A stretch of 64,000 nucleotides of DNA from a bacterium (GCA_016125225.1 WGME01000013.1:372001-436000), one strand, 5' to 3'. Numbered from the stretch's first letter, positions 26,305 to 35,847 are shown. The notes: generated from the sequence alone by a model not told the origin. Numbers and translations: made by a program.

Positions 26305-28056
26305 ATGACCGCCAGTTCCGCCAGCCCGCTGCTATTGAGACGCCGCGCAGGTTGGCTCGTGACGGCGGTCGGGCTGGCCTGGTGCCTGCTGGCAGGGCGA
26401 TTGATCCAGTTGCAGAGTTGGCAGAATCACGAACTGAGCCAACGGGCCAACCGTCAAAGCCGTGTCGCGGAAGAGGTCATCCCGCGGCCGGGGGACATCT
26501 ACGATGCCCAAGGTCGCTTGCTGGCAACCACAATTCGCACTCGCAGCTTGTTTGTGGTACCCACCGAGGTCGAAAATCGCTGGACGTTCGCTAGTGACAT
26601 TGCTTCAGCTCTCTCCCTTGATGCCAATGAATTGTATGCCCGCCTGGGACAGTACTCGGAGAAACAGTTCCTGTGGATCAAGCGACGACTTAATGAGTCG
26701 GAAGAAGAAAGGGTGCGCGAACTGACATTGCCTCCGGCGTCGTGGGGCTTCCGTGAAGAGTATCAACGGGTCTACCCGCAGGGAGCCATCGCGGCTCAAG
26801 TTCTCGGCTTGCGTGATATCGATGGCATCGGACGAGGGGGCATCGAAGAAAGCTGCGATGCCACATTGCGGGGTCAACCGGGGAAGCGCTGGCTCACACG
26901 TGATGCCCGTGGCCGTGTGATTGATGTCATCGACGACCCGGAGCAGCTTGCATCGCCCGGAAGTGATGTGCGTCTGACGATTGATAGTGTACTGCAACTT
27001 TATACCGAGCAGGCTCTCGATGATCTGGTCCGTGACCGTCAGCCGGAAGCCTGCTGTGCGATCGTGATGCACCCGGCCTCGGGGCATGTGCTCGCCATGG
27101 CATCGCGTCCCACTTTTGATCCTAACGCCCCCGACAATGTGCCCGAAGACGCTTGGAAAAACCGGGCCATCAGCGACATCTATGAACCCGGTTCGACGAT
27201 CAAACCCATCTTTGTGGCCTATGGGCTCGATCGTCATCGGTTAGCCATCGATGATGCCTTCGACTGCGAATGGGGCCGTTATCGCATGGGCAAACGCCTA
27301 CTGCACGATCATCATCCGTATGGCACGTTGAATCTGACCGATGTGCTGGTCAAGTCGAGTAACATCGGCATGGCGAAAGTCGGTGAACGGCTGACGAACG
27401 AAGGTCTATTTCAATCTGCCACGTTGTTCGGTTTTGGTCGAGTGACCGGGATCGAACTTCCCGGTGAACAACCCGGCCTGCTGCATCCCTTGGATGAGTG
27501 GACCAGCTATTCCACCGGTTCGATTCCCATGGGCCATGAGATCGCCACAACGCCGTTACAACTCATCACAGCTCATGCGGTGCTCGCCAATGGGGGGCAG
27601 CATGCACGACCTCGCATCCTGCTGACCGACGACGCGGAAGCCTCGGCGTTGCAATCTCTCTCGACGCCGTTGATTTCACGTGAAGTGGCTGACTGGGTCG
27701 TGCAGGAACCAATGCGGCAAGTAGTGACGCGGGGAACGGGACGTAAGGCTCAGTTGGACGGCTACATCGTGTTCGGAAAGACGGGCACGGCACAGTGTCT
27801 TTCGCCACACGGGGGGTATCTGCACGGCAAGTACATCAGTTCGTTCTTGTGTGGAGCTCCGGCCGAACAACCGGAAATTCTGGTGCTGGTGGTGATCAAT
27901 CAGGCTTCGGGATCGGGGGGGGAAACGTTTGGCGGGCAAGTCGCCGCCCCGGTGGCAGCCCGCATTCTCCGCGATGCTTTAGTTCATCAGCACGTTTCGC
28001 CAACAGTCAAGACTGCTCCGCTGGCAACACGACCGGGAACCTCCCGCCTCCGTTGA
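26305..28056 (+). CDS. ftsI: Class B penicillin-binding protein / peptidoglycan transpeptidase (FtsI-like)
   Basis: This 583-residue protein has an N-terminal membrane anchor (residues ~15-35) and a PBP dimerisation domain (RPGDIYDAQGRLLATTI). Its transpeptidase domain has all three catalytic motifs: STIK with Ser297, SSN at 351-353 and KTG at 492-494 (FGKTGTAQ). It should cross-link peptidoglycan stem peptides in the periplasm. No PASTA domains are present. It ends the rsmH-LysM-FtsL-like-PBP run; murE, mraY and the rest of the usual division and cell-wall cluster do not follow. The ftsI symbol rests on gene order, and an elongation-type PBP2 is the alternative. Confidence 0.9.
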   Translation: MTASSASPLLLRRRAGWLVTAVGLAWCLLAGRLIQLQSWQNHELSQRANRQSRVAEEVIPRPGDIYDAQGRLLATTIRTRSLFVVPTEVENRWTFASDIASALSLDANELYARLGQYSEKQFLWIKRRLNESEEERVRELTLPPASWGFREEYQRVYPQGAIAAQVLGLRDIDGIGRGGIEESCDATLRGQPGKRWLTRDARGRVIDVIDDPEQLASPGSDVRLTIDSVLQLYTEQALDDLVRDRQPEACCAIVMHPASGHVLAMASRPTFDPNAPDNVPEDAWKNRAISDIYEPGSTIKPIFVAYGLDRHRLAIDDAFDCEWGRYRMGKRLLHDHHPYGTLNLTDVLVKSSNIGMAKVGERLTNEGLFQSATLFGFGRVTGIELPGEQPGLLHPLDEWTSYSTGSIPMGHEIATTPLQLITAHAVLANGGQHARPRILLTDDAEASALQSLSTPLISREVADWVVQEPMRQVVTRGTGRKAQLDGYIVFGKTGTAQCLSPHGGYLHGKYISSFLCGAPAEQPEILVLVVINQASGSGGETFGGQVAAPVAARILRDALVHQHVSPTVKTAPLATRPGTSRLR

Positions 28057-28128
28057 TCCACTCTCGCTCAAGTCTCCGACATCGGCTATGGTGACGTGGT
28101 CTGGAATCACGTGAGAGGAATGTTGCCG

Positions 28129-29352
28129 ATGTGGACTCGATCGACTTGTGGACTTGCGTTATCACTGCTGTTAGCACCGGTGGTCTTTGCGGGAGATTGG
28201 CCGCAGACTCTCGGACCCCATCGCAACGGCATTGCCAGTGACGAGACGTTTACGGGGACTGCGGTCCGTCCCGCCTGGAAAGCCCGTATCGGTTCCGGTC
28301 TCGCCGGCGTGGCGGTGCAAGGGAGCACCACGGTTCTTTTTCACCGCGAAGGTAACGAGGAACTGCTTACGGCCTTTAAGACCGACAGTGGTGAATTTCT
28401 ATGGAAACGCGGCTTTCCCACTCAGTTTCAGCCGCAGATCATCAACGATGATGGACCGCGTGCGGTGCCGACCATTCATGAAGGCAAGGTGCTTGCCTAT
28501 GGAGCACAAGGGGGGCTGTATTGCGTCGATTTTAAATCGGGACGAGAACTCTGGGCGCGAGCCACTCATAAAGACTTCAAAGCCCCCGAAGGATATTTCG
28601 GTGCGGGGAGCGCCCCGCTGGCGGTCGGTCGTCTGGTCTTCGTGAATGTCGGCGGACCGCAGAACGCGGGGGTCGTGGCATTCGATCTTGCCACCGGCAA
28701 GACGGTGTGGCAATCGACCAATGAACTCGCCAGCTATGCCGCTCCGATATTCCTGGCCGACAAATCACTGCAAGATCCCAAACCGCAGTTGCTCGTCATC
28801 ACCCGGCTCAACTTCCTGGGTCTCGATCCCGGCAGTGGCAAGGAACTCTTTCGGCTGCCATTCGGCAGTCGCGGCCCCACTGTCAATGGAGCCTTACCCG
28901 TGATGGTCGGCGATCAGGTGCTCTTGACCTCGAGCTATGGCATCGGTGCCCGGTTGGTGAATCTGGATGTCTCGCCGGTGACGTTCACCTGGGAAGATGA
29001 CGTTCTCTCCAGCCAGTACACCACACCCATCGTTCAGGGGAGCACGATTTATGGCGTCGATGGTCGCCAGGATGGCGGCCCTGTCACGCTCAAATGTTTT
29101 GACGCACTCACAAAAAAGGTCTATTGGACCCACGCTTTACCCGAGTACGCCACACTCATCGCAGCTGATGGCAAACTGTTGATCATGCAAACTGACGGAA
29201 CCTTGCGGATCGCCGCACTGGAACCAAGTGCCTACAAAGAACTCGCCGTCCACACCCTCCTGACAGGCACCACTCGCGCCCTGCCAGCCCTGTCGCAAGG
29301 CAAACTCTTCATCCGCAATGAGAACACCTTGCAGGCAGTGGAGTTACGGTGA
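28129..29352 (+). CDS. Secreted PQQ-type beta-propeller protein
   Basis: The product is 407 residues from the ATG at 28129 (MWTRSTCGLALSLLL). I preferred it because GAGAGGA sits ~10 nt upstream, too close to the other possible start at 28120. A signal peptide ends near VVFAG. The mature protein begins DWPQTLGPHRNGIASDE, the typical opening of planctomycetal PQQ-like/BamB-like propellers. Repeated blades contain patterns such as GLYCVDFKSGRELW and VVAFDLATGKTVW. The role is unknown: BamB-like scaffold or periplasmic binding. It is 72 bp after the PBP gene and could be read through from the division cluster. Confidence 0.88.
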   Translation: MWTRSTCGLALSLLLAPVVFAGDWPQTLGPHRNGIASDETFTGTAVRPAWKARIGSGLAGVAVQGSTTVLFHREGNEELLTAFKTDSGEFLWKRGFPTQFQPQIINDDGPRAVPTIHEGKVLAYGAQGGLYCVDFKSGRELWARATHKDFKAPEGYFGAGSAPLAVGRLVFVNVGGPQNAGVVAFDLATGKTVWQSTNELASYAAPIFLADKSLQDPKPQLLVITRLNFLGLDPGSGKELFRLPFGSRGPTVNGALPVMVGDQVLLTSSYGIGARLVNLDVSPVTFTWEDDVLSSQYTTPIVQGSTIYGVDGRQDGGPVTLKCFDALTKKVYWTHALPEYATLIAADGKLLIMQTDGTLRIAALEPSAYKELAVHTLLTGTTRALPALSQGKLFIRNENTLQAVELR

Positions 29353-29366
29353 TCGAAACAGCCGTA

Positions 29367-29711
29367 TTACCTCCACACTACCGTTGGGTAGCCACTCTCA
29401 GAAAACACTAATCCTTCAGGACAAATGAAATTCTCTGGGCGCAAATCAATGATGAGTCTTGTGCCCATATCGAGTTCAATCTCCATGCAAGTGTCCGTTA
29501 GAGTGACATCAGTCACTGCCCTACCAAGAATCATCTCCGAGACGAGCAACTCTGACGATTGCACTGATTCATATGTTTCGTCATCTAACAGAACAACAAG
29601 AAATGGAACAATCACAGTCAGGATCGACTTGTTAAATCCGAACTGCCAATAATCTTCAACCTTCTGGGAAAAAGTAACGCTTTTCCCAAGAATCGATTGC
29701 AGTCGAGACAT
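29367..29711 (-). CDS. Hypothetical 114-residue protein
   Basis: I do not recognise this protein. It is soluble and rich in acidic and hydrophobic residues, with a short hydrophobic stretch (LTVIVPFLVVLLDDETYE). AGGA lies ~8 nt before the ATG. The gene is visibly more A+T-rich than its neighbours. Together with the next gene it forms a small minus-strand insert between plus-strand cell-wall genes and the acyltransferase. Its size and composition resemble small immunity-type or niche-specific orphan proteins, but nothing in the sequence shows that. Confidence 0.6.
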   Translation of the reverse strand: MSRLQSILGKSVTFSQKVEDYWQFGFNKSILTVIVPFLVVLLDDETYESVQSSELLVSEMILGRAVTDVTLTDTCMEIELDMGTRLIIDLRPENFICPEGLVFSESGYPTVVWR

Positions 29712-29756
29712 GTAAATGTCCTGTTCCGTTGCTATCCGAATGGAGTTGATCCGCCC

Positions 29757-30230
29757 TCAACGCAACACCCGCGTGTCTTTCACACCACACACGCTGCGGG
29801 TGATGGGTTCGCAGAGCACGGAGATGTAGACGGCGAGTCCGCCGAAGGTTCCCAGGCCGCCGCAGAAGGGGACCATAAGAAGCTTAAGCCGCAGCTCATT
29901 GCCGCGAAAGAGGAAGTAGCCGCCAACGCCTCCCGCAACGAAGCCAATCGAAGCCATGATGATCATGTTCTTGCGGGAGCAGAGAAAGCGATGCAGCGGT
30001 GTGGCCTTCGCCCCATGGCGCGCGTAATACGCCAAGACCGCTTCGTTCGTATCGACCCATTCATACTCTGACAGAGGGAAGAAGCTCTCACACTGCGAGC
30101 ACCAGGTTCGGGCCATGTCCGAAAGCGGATTCGACATCACTTCAAAGGGCTGACCACTGATTGTGGTGACGGAACGACAGGCGAGATGGCGATAGTCGCG
30201 CGATTCGGGGATGTCGACATCGTCAGACAT
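29757..30230 (-). CDS. Small membrane protein with Cys-x-x-Cys motif
   Basis: The product is 157 residues from MSDDVDIPES, with GGAAGG 7 nt upstream. A soluble N-terminal part has CSQC (a possible zinc knuckle, TWCSQCESFFPLSEYEW) and DTNEAVLAYYARHG. Two membrane helices follow (MIIMASIGFVAGGVGGYFLF and LMVPFCGGLGTFGGLAVYIS). The hairpin topology with a zinc-like N-terminus is seen in uncharacterised planctomycetal proteins. It lies 45 bp upstream of the 114-residue gene on the same strand, so the two may be an operon. Function unknown. Confidence 0.72.
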   Translation of the reverse strand: MSDDVDIPESRDYRHLACRSVTTISGQPFEVMSNPLSDMARTWCSQCESFFPLSEYEWVDTNEAVLAYYARHGAKATPLHRFLCSRKNMIIMASIGFVAGGVGGYFLFRGNELRLKLLMVPFCGGLGTFGGLAVYISVLCEPITRSVCGVKDTRVLR

Positions 30231-30371
30231 GCGTGGCCTTCCAGAAATGTGAGTCGAAGGCAAATCAACGAAGAGATTGGTCTGAGAATACCCTGCCGCT
30301 GCGTGATGTCAACCACCTTATCAAAGGCGATCAGGGCGAAGACCCTGCCAAGGCAATGATACAACCGGTCC

Positions 30372-32300
30372 TTACTGCAGTCGCGAGGACTGATGATCAA
30401 CCCGCTGGGTCACTGCAGGGCGATACGACGAGAGCAACTGATGTAGCAGCGGCTTCAAGCGACGGGCACCGGCGAGGGAGATGTGGTGGCGATCAGAGTA
30501 GAGGCATTCGCCATCGAGGACCACGCGACAGAGGTCGTTCTCATCGAGAAAGTAAGGAGTTGGGTCGGCCAGGGTGACATGCTTACCCGCGAGTTGTAGC
30601 AAGGCGGTGTCCGCTGTCTGTTGGAATTGCCGGTGCTCTGCGAGGGCGATCCCGATTTGACTTAACTCAATGCCTTGTCGCAAGGGGGCTGCGATCAGCG
30701 AACCTGTGTTGCCGTGTTGAATGGGAATATCACGCAGCAGAATCACGTGGGCACCGGCTCGGGTGAGTTCGTCGATGGTCTCTTTCAAGGAGGCACAAAA
30801 GTCGGAATCGTTACAGTCCCTGGTCCAGAAGCCAGCCAGAATGACAATCGAGATCCGATCCTCGAGAATCAGCTTCAGCACGGCTTCATCATATTCCGCG
30901 GGGGCACAGCCAGACCGTTGAGACGTGAAGTCGACCAGGGGCAATGTGCCCGCATAGGTCGCTTGCGAACCACGGATGTGCAGTTCACGGCAAACCTCAT
31001 CGAGGGCAGGAATCAGCGCCATGGCGTGACTATCGCCCCAAATCAGGCAGCGGAGCTGGCCCGACTTATCGCCGAACTCAGGCAGGCGGCGAGCAGAGAC
31101 ATCGGCGATGGGGACCGTTCGCTGATAACGTGGATGCTTCATGGTCTCCAGCAGCCGTTGCATTTCGGGAGAGAAGCGATTGGGAAATCCGTCTTCGTGT
31201 TGGATCGCCCAACTGAAGAGGACGACCACGCCGGTGGCCGAGAGACTGGTGATCCATACCGCTCGACGGCTGTAGTGACGGAATCCGTGTCGGAACGGGG
31301 TTTCAATCCATCGCCATGAGAGTTCCGCGACGAGGATGCTCGCCGCAACGGCCAGCCAGCGAGTGGAATACGTCAGATCGTCGGCCTGACGGTACTTGAG
31401 ATACACGAGCAAGGGCCAATGCCACAGGTAAAGGGAGTAGGAGATCTGGCCAATGTGCACCAGCGGTGGTTGAGCCAGAATGGTTCGCAGCCACGATTGA
31501 GGATGGCCATTGGCATACAGCAGGAGCACTGTCCCGGCACAAGGCAGTACCGCCGCAAGTCCGGGGAATGGTGTATTCGAGTGATAAAGCAGGGCCGCCA
31601 TTGCGATGGCGATGAATCCTCCAAATCCGGCACATTGAATCGCCAAAGCACGTCGTGGAGACGGAGCGGGCAAGGCACAGAGGAGACCGCCGAGCAGCAT
31701 TTCCCACGCGCGAAAGGGGAGCAGAAAGAACGTCGCACTGGGCATGTGATTCACGCCCCACACGCTGGCCCCGAACGACAAGCCTGCCAACAGAGCCAGG
31801 GTGGCGAATAACCAGCGGGGAGCCGTTCGAACTATGCCCGCCAGAAGCAGGGGATATAACAAATAGAACTGCTCTTCGACGGCGAGCGACCAAGTGTGCA
31901 ACAAGGGTTTCAGGTCTGCCGGGCCATCGAAGTAGCCCGTTTTCTGCCAGAAATAAATGTTCGAAGCCATGACGGGCTGGGTTAATGCCGAGGCTCCCAG
32001 TTCTTCAAAGTCGACAGGGTACAGGCACCAGGCTCCCAGAAGCAGGGTGACCAGCATCATCAGCAGCGAGGCGGGAACGATACGCCGAACACGGCGGACC
32101 CAGAAGTCGGCTAAGCTGAAACTGCCGGACGCAAGATCACGCAAAATGATGCCGGTGATCAGATAGCCCGAGATGACGAAGAAGACGTCGACACCCACAT
32201 ACCCACCGGGAAACCCCAATTCGGCGTGGAACAACAAAACGAGCAGCACCGCTACAGCTCGCAAGCCGTCGATATCGGGACGATAGGCATGTCGGGACAC
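30372..32300 (-). CDS. OafA/YrhL-type membrane acyltransferase with C-terminal SGNH domain
   Basis: The 642-residue protein has a GTG start at 32300 with GGAAGG 6 nt upstream. The N-terminal acyltransferase-3 domain begins YRPDIDGLRAVAVLLVLLFH and carries FFVISGYLITGIILRD and LHTWSLAVEEQFYLLYPL. It has about ten membrane helices to residue ~370. The C-terminal soluble domain has SGNH motifs: GDSHAMALIPALDEV (catalytic Ser) and DRHHISLAGARRL (Asp-x-x-His). Such two-domain proteins O-acetylate lipopolysaccharide, capsule or other cell-surface glycans. No glycan cluster is nearby, so the acceptor is unknown. It is transcribed alone. Confidence 0.93.
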   Translation of the reverse strand: MSRHAYRPDIDGLRAVAVLLVLLFHAELGFPGGYVGVDVFFVISGYLITGIILRDLASGSFSLADFWVRRVRRIVPASLLMMLVTLLLGAWCLYPVDFEELGASALTQPVMASNIYFWQKTGYFDGPADLKPLLHTWSLAVEEQFYLLYPLLLAGIVRTAPRWLFATLALLAGLSFGASVWGVNHMPSATFFLLPFRAWEMLLGGLLCALPAPSPRRALAIQCAGFGGFIAIAMAALLYHSNTPFPGLAAVLPCAGTVLLLYANGHPQSWLRTILAQPPLVHIGQISYSLYLWHWPLLVYLKYRQADDLTYSTRWLAVAASILVAELSWRWIETPFRHGFRHYSRRAVWITSLSATGVVVLFSWAIQHEDGFPNRFSPEMQRLLETMKHPRYQRTVPIADVSARRLPEFGDKSGQLRCLIWGDSHAMALIPALDEVCRELHIRGSQATYAGTLPLVDFTSQRSGCAPAEYDEAVLKLILEDRISIVILAGFWTRDCNDSDFCASLKETIDELTRAGAHVILLRDIPIQHGNTGSLIAAPLRQGIELSQIGIALAEHRQFQQTADTALLQLAGKHVTLADPTPYFLDENDLCRVVLDGECLYSDRHHISLAGARRLKPLLHQLLSSYRPAVTQRVDHQSSRLQ

Positions 32301-32425
32301 GATTCGCCTTCCGTGGCGGACTAGAAACGAGTGCCCAGATTCGTCGGAGATGATTCGGAGGAGAGCTGGACAATAACAGAAGGCCAGTACTTAAAGGAAG
32401 AGTACTTTGCGCTCTATGCGATTTT

Positions 32426-33334
32426 TCATTTTAGTAAGAACGGAAAGAGCTGCCGGATTTCGGCGTCGGTGGGTTGGCGGCCATACTCGCAGATCTCGAA
32501 GGCTTCCGCGAATTTCACGGTTTTGCCCGCGTCTTCACCATACCATTTGATCAGGGCTTCGCGAGCACGGTCGGCTTCCCCTTTCTGGCGAGATTCCCAA
32601 CGTTCCCGCAGCCAGGCTTTTCGTTCCTGCACGGCGCTCGCCGCGGGAACTTTGGCGACATAGTCCGCATTGCCACTGGCCCCGCCTTCATACACCTGCG
32701 ATTCGAGTTCATGCACGGCGTTCAATTTGGTGTCGAAGACGTCATCGAGAGACACCGCAATGTCGGCTTCGAAGGGATAAGGCTTCTGAAAGCGATCGCT
32801 GGAGTACAGGAACAGCGGATTCTTGGTGAGATGCGGCGTGTCCGGACAGATAAAGGGCACGGTCACCATGAAGGCGGCGTCCTGTACCAGCACGCCGACA
32901 TACCGATGATCGGGATGATAATCCCACGGGCGGTGGGCAATCACGATGTCGGCTTTCCATTCCCGAATCAGCCGCGTGATCTTTTTGCGGTTCTCCAGAT
33001 TCGGTTCGAGTTCGCCATCGTGAATATCGAGGACTTGGGCATGGGTACCCATCACTTGGGCAGCGGCCTGGACTTCGGCGGCACGACGCTGGGCGAGCGG
33101 ACCGCCCGCCATCTGCCAATGCCCGATATCGCCGTTGGTGACCGACACCAGCTTGACATGATGTCCCAACTGAGCCCACTTGATGGCAACGCCACCCGCT
33201 TTGAACTCCGCGTCATCCGGATGCGCACCGAAGACGATGATGCGGAGCTTGCCATCGTCAGCAGGGATATCGGATGAGGAAACAATCGTCGTGAGACCGA
33301 GCCAGACTGCGCATGTTGTCGTGAGCCAGTTCAT
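32426..33334 (-). CDS. PIG-L family deacetylase (secreted)
   Basis: This 302-residue protein has a short signal-like N-terminus (WLTTTCAVWLGLTTIVSSS). The zinc site of the PIG-L/LmbE family is present: AHPDDAE near residue 38 and HPDHR near residue 140. Members remove acetyl groups from N-acetylglucosamine-type substrates. Secreted planctomycetal versions are widespread, with unknown substrates. AGGGA precedes the ATG by 6 nt. It is 41 bp downstream of the MFS transporter on the same strand, so uptake and deacetylation of a related sugar compound is a reasonable guess. Confidence 0.92.
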   Translation of the reverse strand: MNWLTTTCAVWLGLTTIVSSSDIPADDGKLRIIVFGAHPDDAEFKAGGVAIKWAQLGHHVKLVSVTNGDIGHWQMAGGPLAQRRAAEVQAAAQVMGTHAQVLDIHDGELEPNLENRKKITRLIREWKADIVIAHRPWDYHPDHRYVGVLVQDAAFMVTVPFICPDTPHLTKNPLFLYSSDRFQKPYPFEADIAVSLDDVFDTKLNAVHELESQVYEGGASGNADYVAKVPAASAVQERKAWLRERWESRQKGEADRAREALIKWYGEDAGKTVKFAEAFEICEYGRQPTDAEIRQLFPFLLK

Positions 33335-33375
33335 GGTGATTCCCTGCAGATGAAAGTGATCTCAAGAGAAGATGT

Positions 33376-35076
33376 TCAACCGGCGGACTCGGGTTCCAAA
33401 ACTTGCCGGGAATCCATCAGCCAGCCGCCGACACCCGAAACCAGAAAGGCGAGGGCACAGAAGCCGAACATCAGGTTCCAGGTCGCGAGTGTCGCCTCTT
33501 CGCCAATGATGAGGCTGTACAGAGGTGGGGCTAACGCGGCTCCGAGATTGCCCCACATATTGCCCCAGCCGAGGACGGCCGCCGTATGTCGACCGGCGAT
33601 ATCCTGCGCGAAGGCCCAGGTTGCCGCGACGCCGAGGTCTGTGGAAATCGCGACAATCGCCAACCCGGCAATCACGGTCCAGATCGCGGTCTGCGATCCT
33701 AATGGCCCGGCGATATCGAAGGCCACGAGAATGCAAAGGCCATACCCCATGGCAGCGGTGATGCGTGTGATCACCACCGGCAGTCGACGACCCCAAAGGA
33801 CGCCAAGCCGTTTTGTGAGACCGTCGGTCCAAGGGCCACCGACAAGCATGCCCCCCATCCCCGCGAAGATGGGGACCGACGTGTAAAACCCACGTTCGAC
33901 CACGGGAACCTTGTGAACTTCATCGAGGTAACGGGGCAGCCAGGTCACCAGGAACATCCAGCCGAGATTGGTGGCGAACTGACCCAGACAATTCCCCCAG
34001 AGCGAGACGTTGCTGAGAATGGCGACCCACGGGAAGGGCGAATGCGTTGTGGTCCGGGCGGAAACGGCTTCCTCCCCATCGACCAGCCGCTGTTCAGCGG
34101 GATTGGCCCACGGATGTTGAGCTGGGTTGTTACGGAAGACCGCCCAGAAGAGCGCGGCGACAAAGAGTCCCGAAGCCCCGTAGAGAATTAGAGTCATCCG
34201 CCAACCGCGGGATTCGATCTTCTTCACCATGCCGGGCAGTAATGTTTCCCAGGCTTGGCGGTGATCAATCTCCGCCGCGGGATCGGAACGGGTCACACGC
34301 TCCAAGATTTTGGGATCGATACCCGCTTGCGAGTGGTCCATTCCTCGGAGCCAGTCAGCCGGTCGCCAATGGTTCAACCAGTCGGCGACCTCTGCGGCGG
34401 TCAATTCTGTGCTAGCGCCGCCTCGCGTGACAGGCAGAGTGACTCCCGTCGTGGTGGCGTCGGGATGATTGGCAAAAGTTTCGGCCCAGAACGGGGCAGG
34501 CTGGTCGAGAGTGCCCAGCAATGTGCCGACGATCTTTTCCGGTTCGAGGATTTCCTCGGCCAGAAAGACGGGATCGCTGCTCTGAGTGGCGAGGAACAAC
34601 ATGAGTGCTCCGGTGAGGACGGGGGCAATCGCGCCGCCCATACGTCCGCCGAACGCGACGATGCTGCTGGCCGTCCCTCGCTGGGTCAAAGGCATCCAGT
34701 CACGTACCGCCTTGGCACAACTCGGGTAGGCCCCCGCCTGGGCAAGTCCGCAACCCAGTCGGCAGGCGATGAGGGCCGTGATGCCGGTGGAAAACCCCAG
34801 CAGTGCCGTGAACAGCGACCACAGCAGGATGTACCAGGTGAGGGTGATGCGAATGCCAAACCGGTCGCTCAATCCGCCCGCCGGCACCTGTCCTAAGGCA
34901 TAGGACCAGAAGAAGGCACTCAGGAACCAGCCCATCTGCTGCTGCGTTGCACCGGTATCGACCCGGATCGATTCCAGGGCCAGAGCCACGCAATTTCGAT
35001 CCAGATACAGCAGCACGCTCGACAGCGTCGTCACCGCCAGAATGGCCCAACGCACGCGGGTAGGTGACTCAGACAC
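33376..35076 (-). CDS. MFS transporter (anion:cation symporter type) with long loop between TM5 and TM6
   Basis: The product is 566 residues from GTG 35076, chosen because AAGGA lies 8 nt upstream; an ATG at 35148 would add an unlikely extension. It has twelve membrane helices of the MFS. TM1 ends LYLDRNCVALAL, the loop 2-3 motif is GGLSDRFGIR, and TM4 has CRLGCGLAQAGAYPSCAKAV, as in ACS-family hexuronate/galactonate/organic-acid transporters. Between TM5 and the TM6 segment (WRMTLILYGASGLFVAALFW) is an inserted hydrophilic stretch of ~125 residues, absent from ordinary members. It would face the periplasm. The PIG-L gene follows 41 bp later. Substrate unknown. Confidence 0.9.
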   Translation of the reverse strand: MSESPTRVRWAILAVTTLSSVLLYLDRNCVALALESIRVDTGATQQQMGWFLSAFFWSYALGQVPAGGLSDRFGIRITLTWYILLWSLFTALLGFSTGITALIACRLGCGLAQAGAYPSCAKAVRDWMPLTQRGTASSIVAFGGRMGGAIAPVLTGALMLFLATQSSDPVFLAEEILEPEKIVGTLLGTLDQPAPFWAETFANHPDATTTGVTLPVTRGGASTELTAAEVADWLNHWRPADWLRGMDHSQAGIDPKILERVTRSDPAAEIDHRQAWETLLPGMVKKIESRGWRMTLILYGASGLFVAALFWAVFRNNPAQHPWANPAEQRLVDGEEAVSARTTTHSPFPWVAILSNVSLWGNCLGQFATNLGWMFLVTWLPRYLDEVHKVPVVERGFYTSVPIFAGMGGMLVGGPWTDGLTKRLGVLWGRRLPVVITRITAAMGYGLCILVAFDIAGPLGSQTAIWTVIAGLAIVAISTDLGVAATWAFAQDIAGRHTAAVLGWGNMWGNLGAALAPPLYSLIIGEEATLATWNLMFGFCALAFLVSGVGGWLMDSRQVLEPESAG

Positions 35077-35223
35077 GCACAAAATCCTTGGCGAAAGACA
35101 GATCGACGAGCGTTGATGGACGCTACGAAGTGCGCTGATCCAGGTCAAGCGGACGGGGCAACGGAACGCAAACTTGGTACGATTCTCACCGTCTTAACCG
35201 CTGAAATCGCAGAAAGATCTGAT

Positions 35224-35847
35224 ATGTCGAGTTCCAGTTTTCCGACGGTCGTCCTCGGGAGCCGTAACCGCAAGAAAATCGGTGAAATGGCGGAACTGCT
35301 GTTACCGCAGGGGATTACGCTGATCGGTGTCACGGATTTCCCCGATGTGCCCGACGTTGTTGAAGATGGCAATTCCTTTGCGGAGAACGCCCGGAAAAAG
35401 GCGCAGGAGACCGCTCGGCAAGTCCGGCATTGGGTCATCGCCGAGGACAGCGGGTTGTGTGTAGATGCGCTGAAAGGAGCCCCCGGTATCTATTCGGCTC
35501 GCTATGCCGGCAAGCAGGGAGAAGACGAAGCCAATAACCAGAAATTGCTGCATGAGTTAGAAGGGGTGCCGCCGGAAAAACGGACCGCATACTACGTCTG
35601 CTATGCGGTACTGGTCGATCCCGAGGGGGCGATCCAGTTCGAAGCCGAGGGACGCTGTCATGGACAGATTCTCACGAAGTACCACGGCAGTAACGGGTTC
35701 GGATATGACCCCCTGTTTCTTGTCCGCGAGTACCACCTGACTTTTGGCGAGCTTGCCCCGGCGGTGAAACGGCATATCAGTCACCGGGCGAAAGCCTTTG
35801 AACGACTGATTCCCGGCATGCTGCGCTGCTTCTCCCAGCTCACATGA
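35224..35847 (+). CDS. rdgB: RdgB/HAM1 family non-canonical purine NTP pyrophosphatase
   Basis: The product is 207 residues from MSSSSFPTVV, which puts the family's first strand in register; upstream codons are an open extension without protein character. Motifs: VVLGSRNRKKIGEM (the SxNxxK-type nucleotide site), NSFAENARKKAQ, VIAEDSGLCVDALKGAPGIY (catalytic Asp), SARYAG, and SNGFGYDPLFLV, SHRAKAF. The enzyme hydrolyses ITP, dITP and XTP to monophosphates and so keeps deaminated purines out of nucleic acids. It is monocistronic and divergent from the MFS gene 147 bp away. All catalytic motifs are intact. Confidence 0.95.
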   Translation: MSSSSFPTVVLGSRNRKKIGEMAELLLPQGITLIGVTDFPDVPDVVEDGNSFAENARKKAQETARQVRHWVIAEDSGLCVDALKGAPGIYSARYAGKQGEDEANNQKLLHELEGVPPEKRTAYYVCYAVLVDPEGAIQFEAEGRCHGQILTKYHGSNGFGYDPLFLVREYHLTFGELAPAVKRHISHRAKAFERLIPGMLRCFSQLT

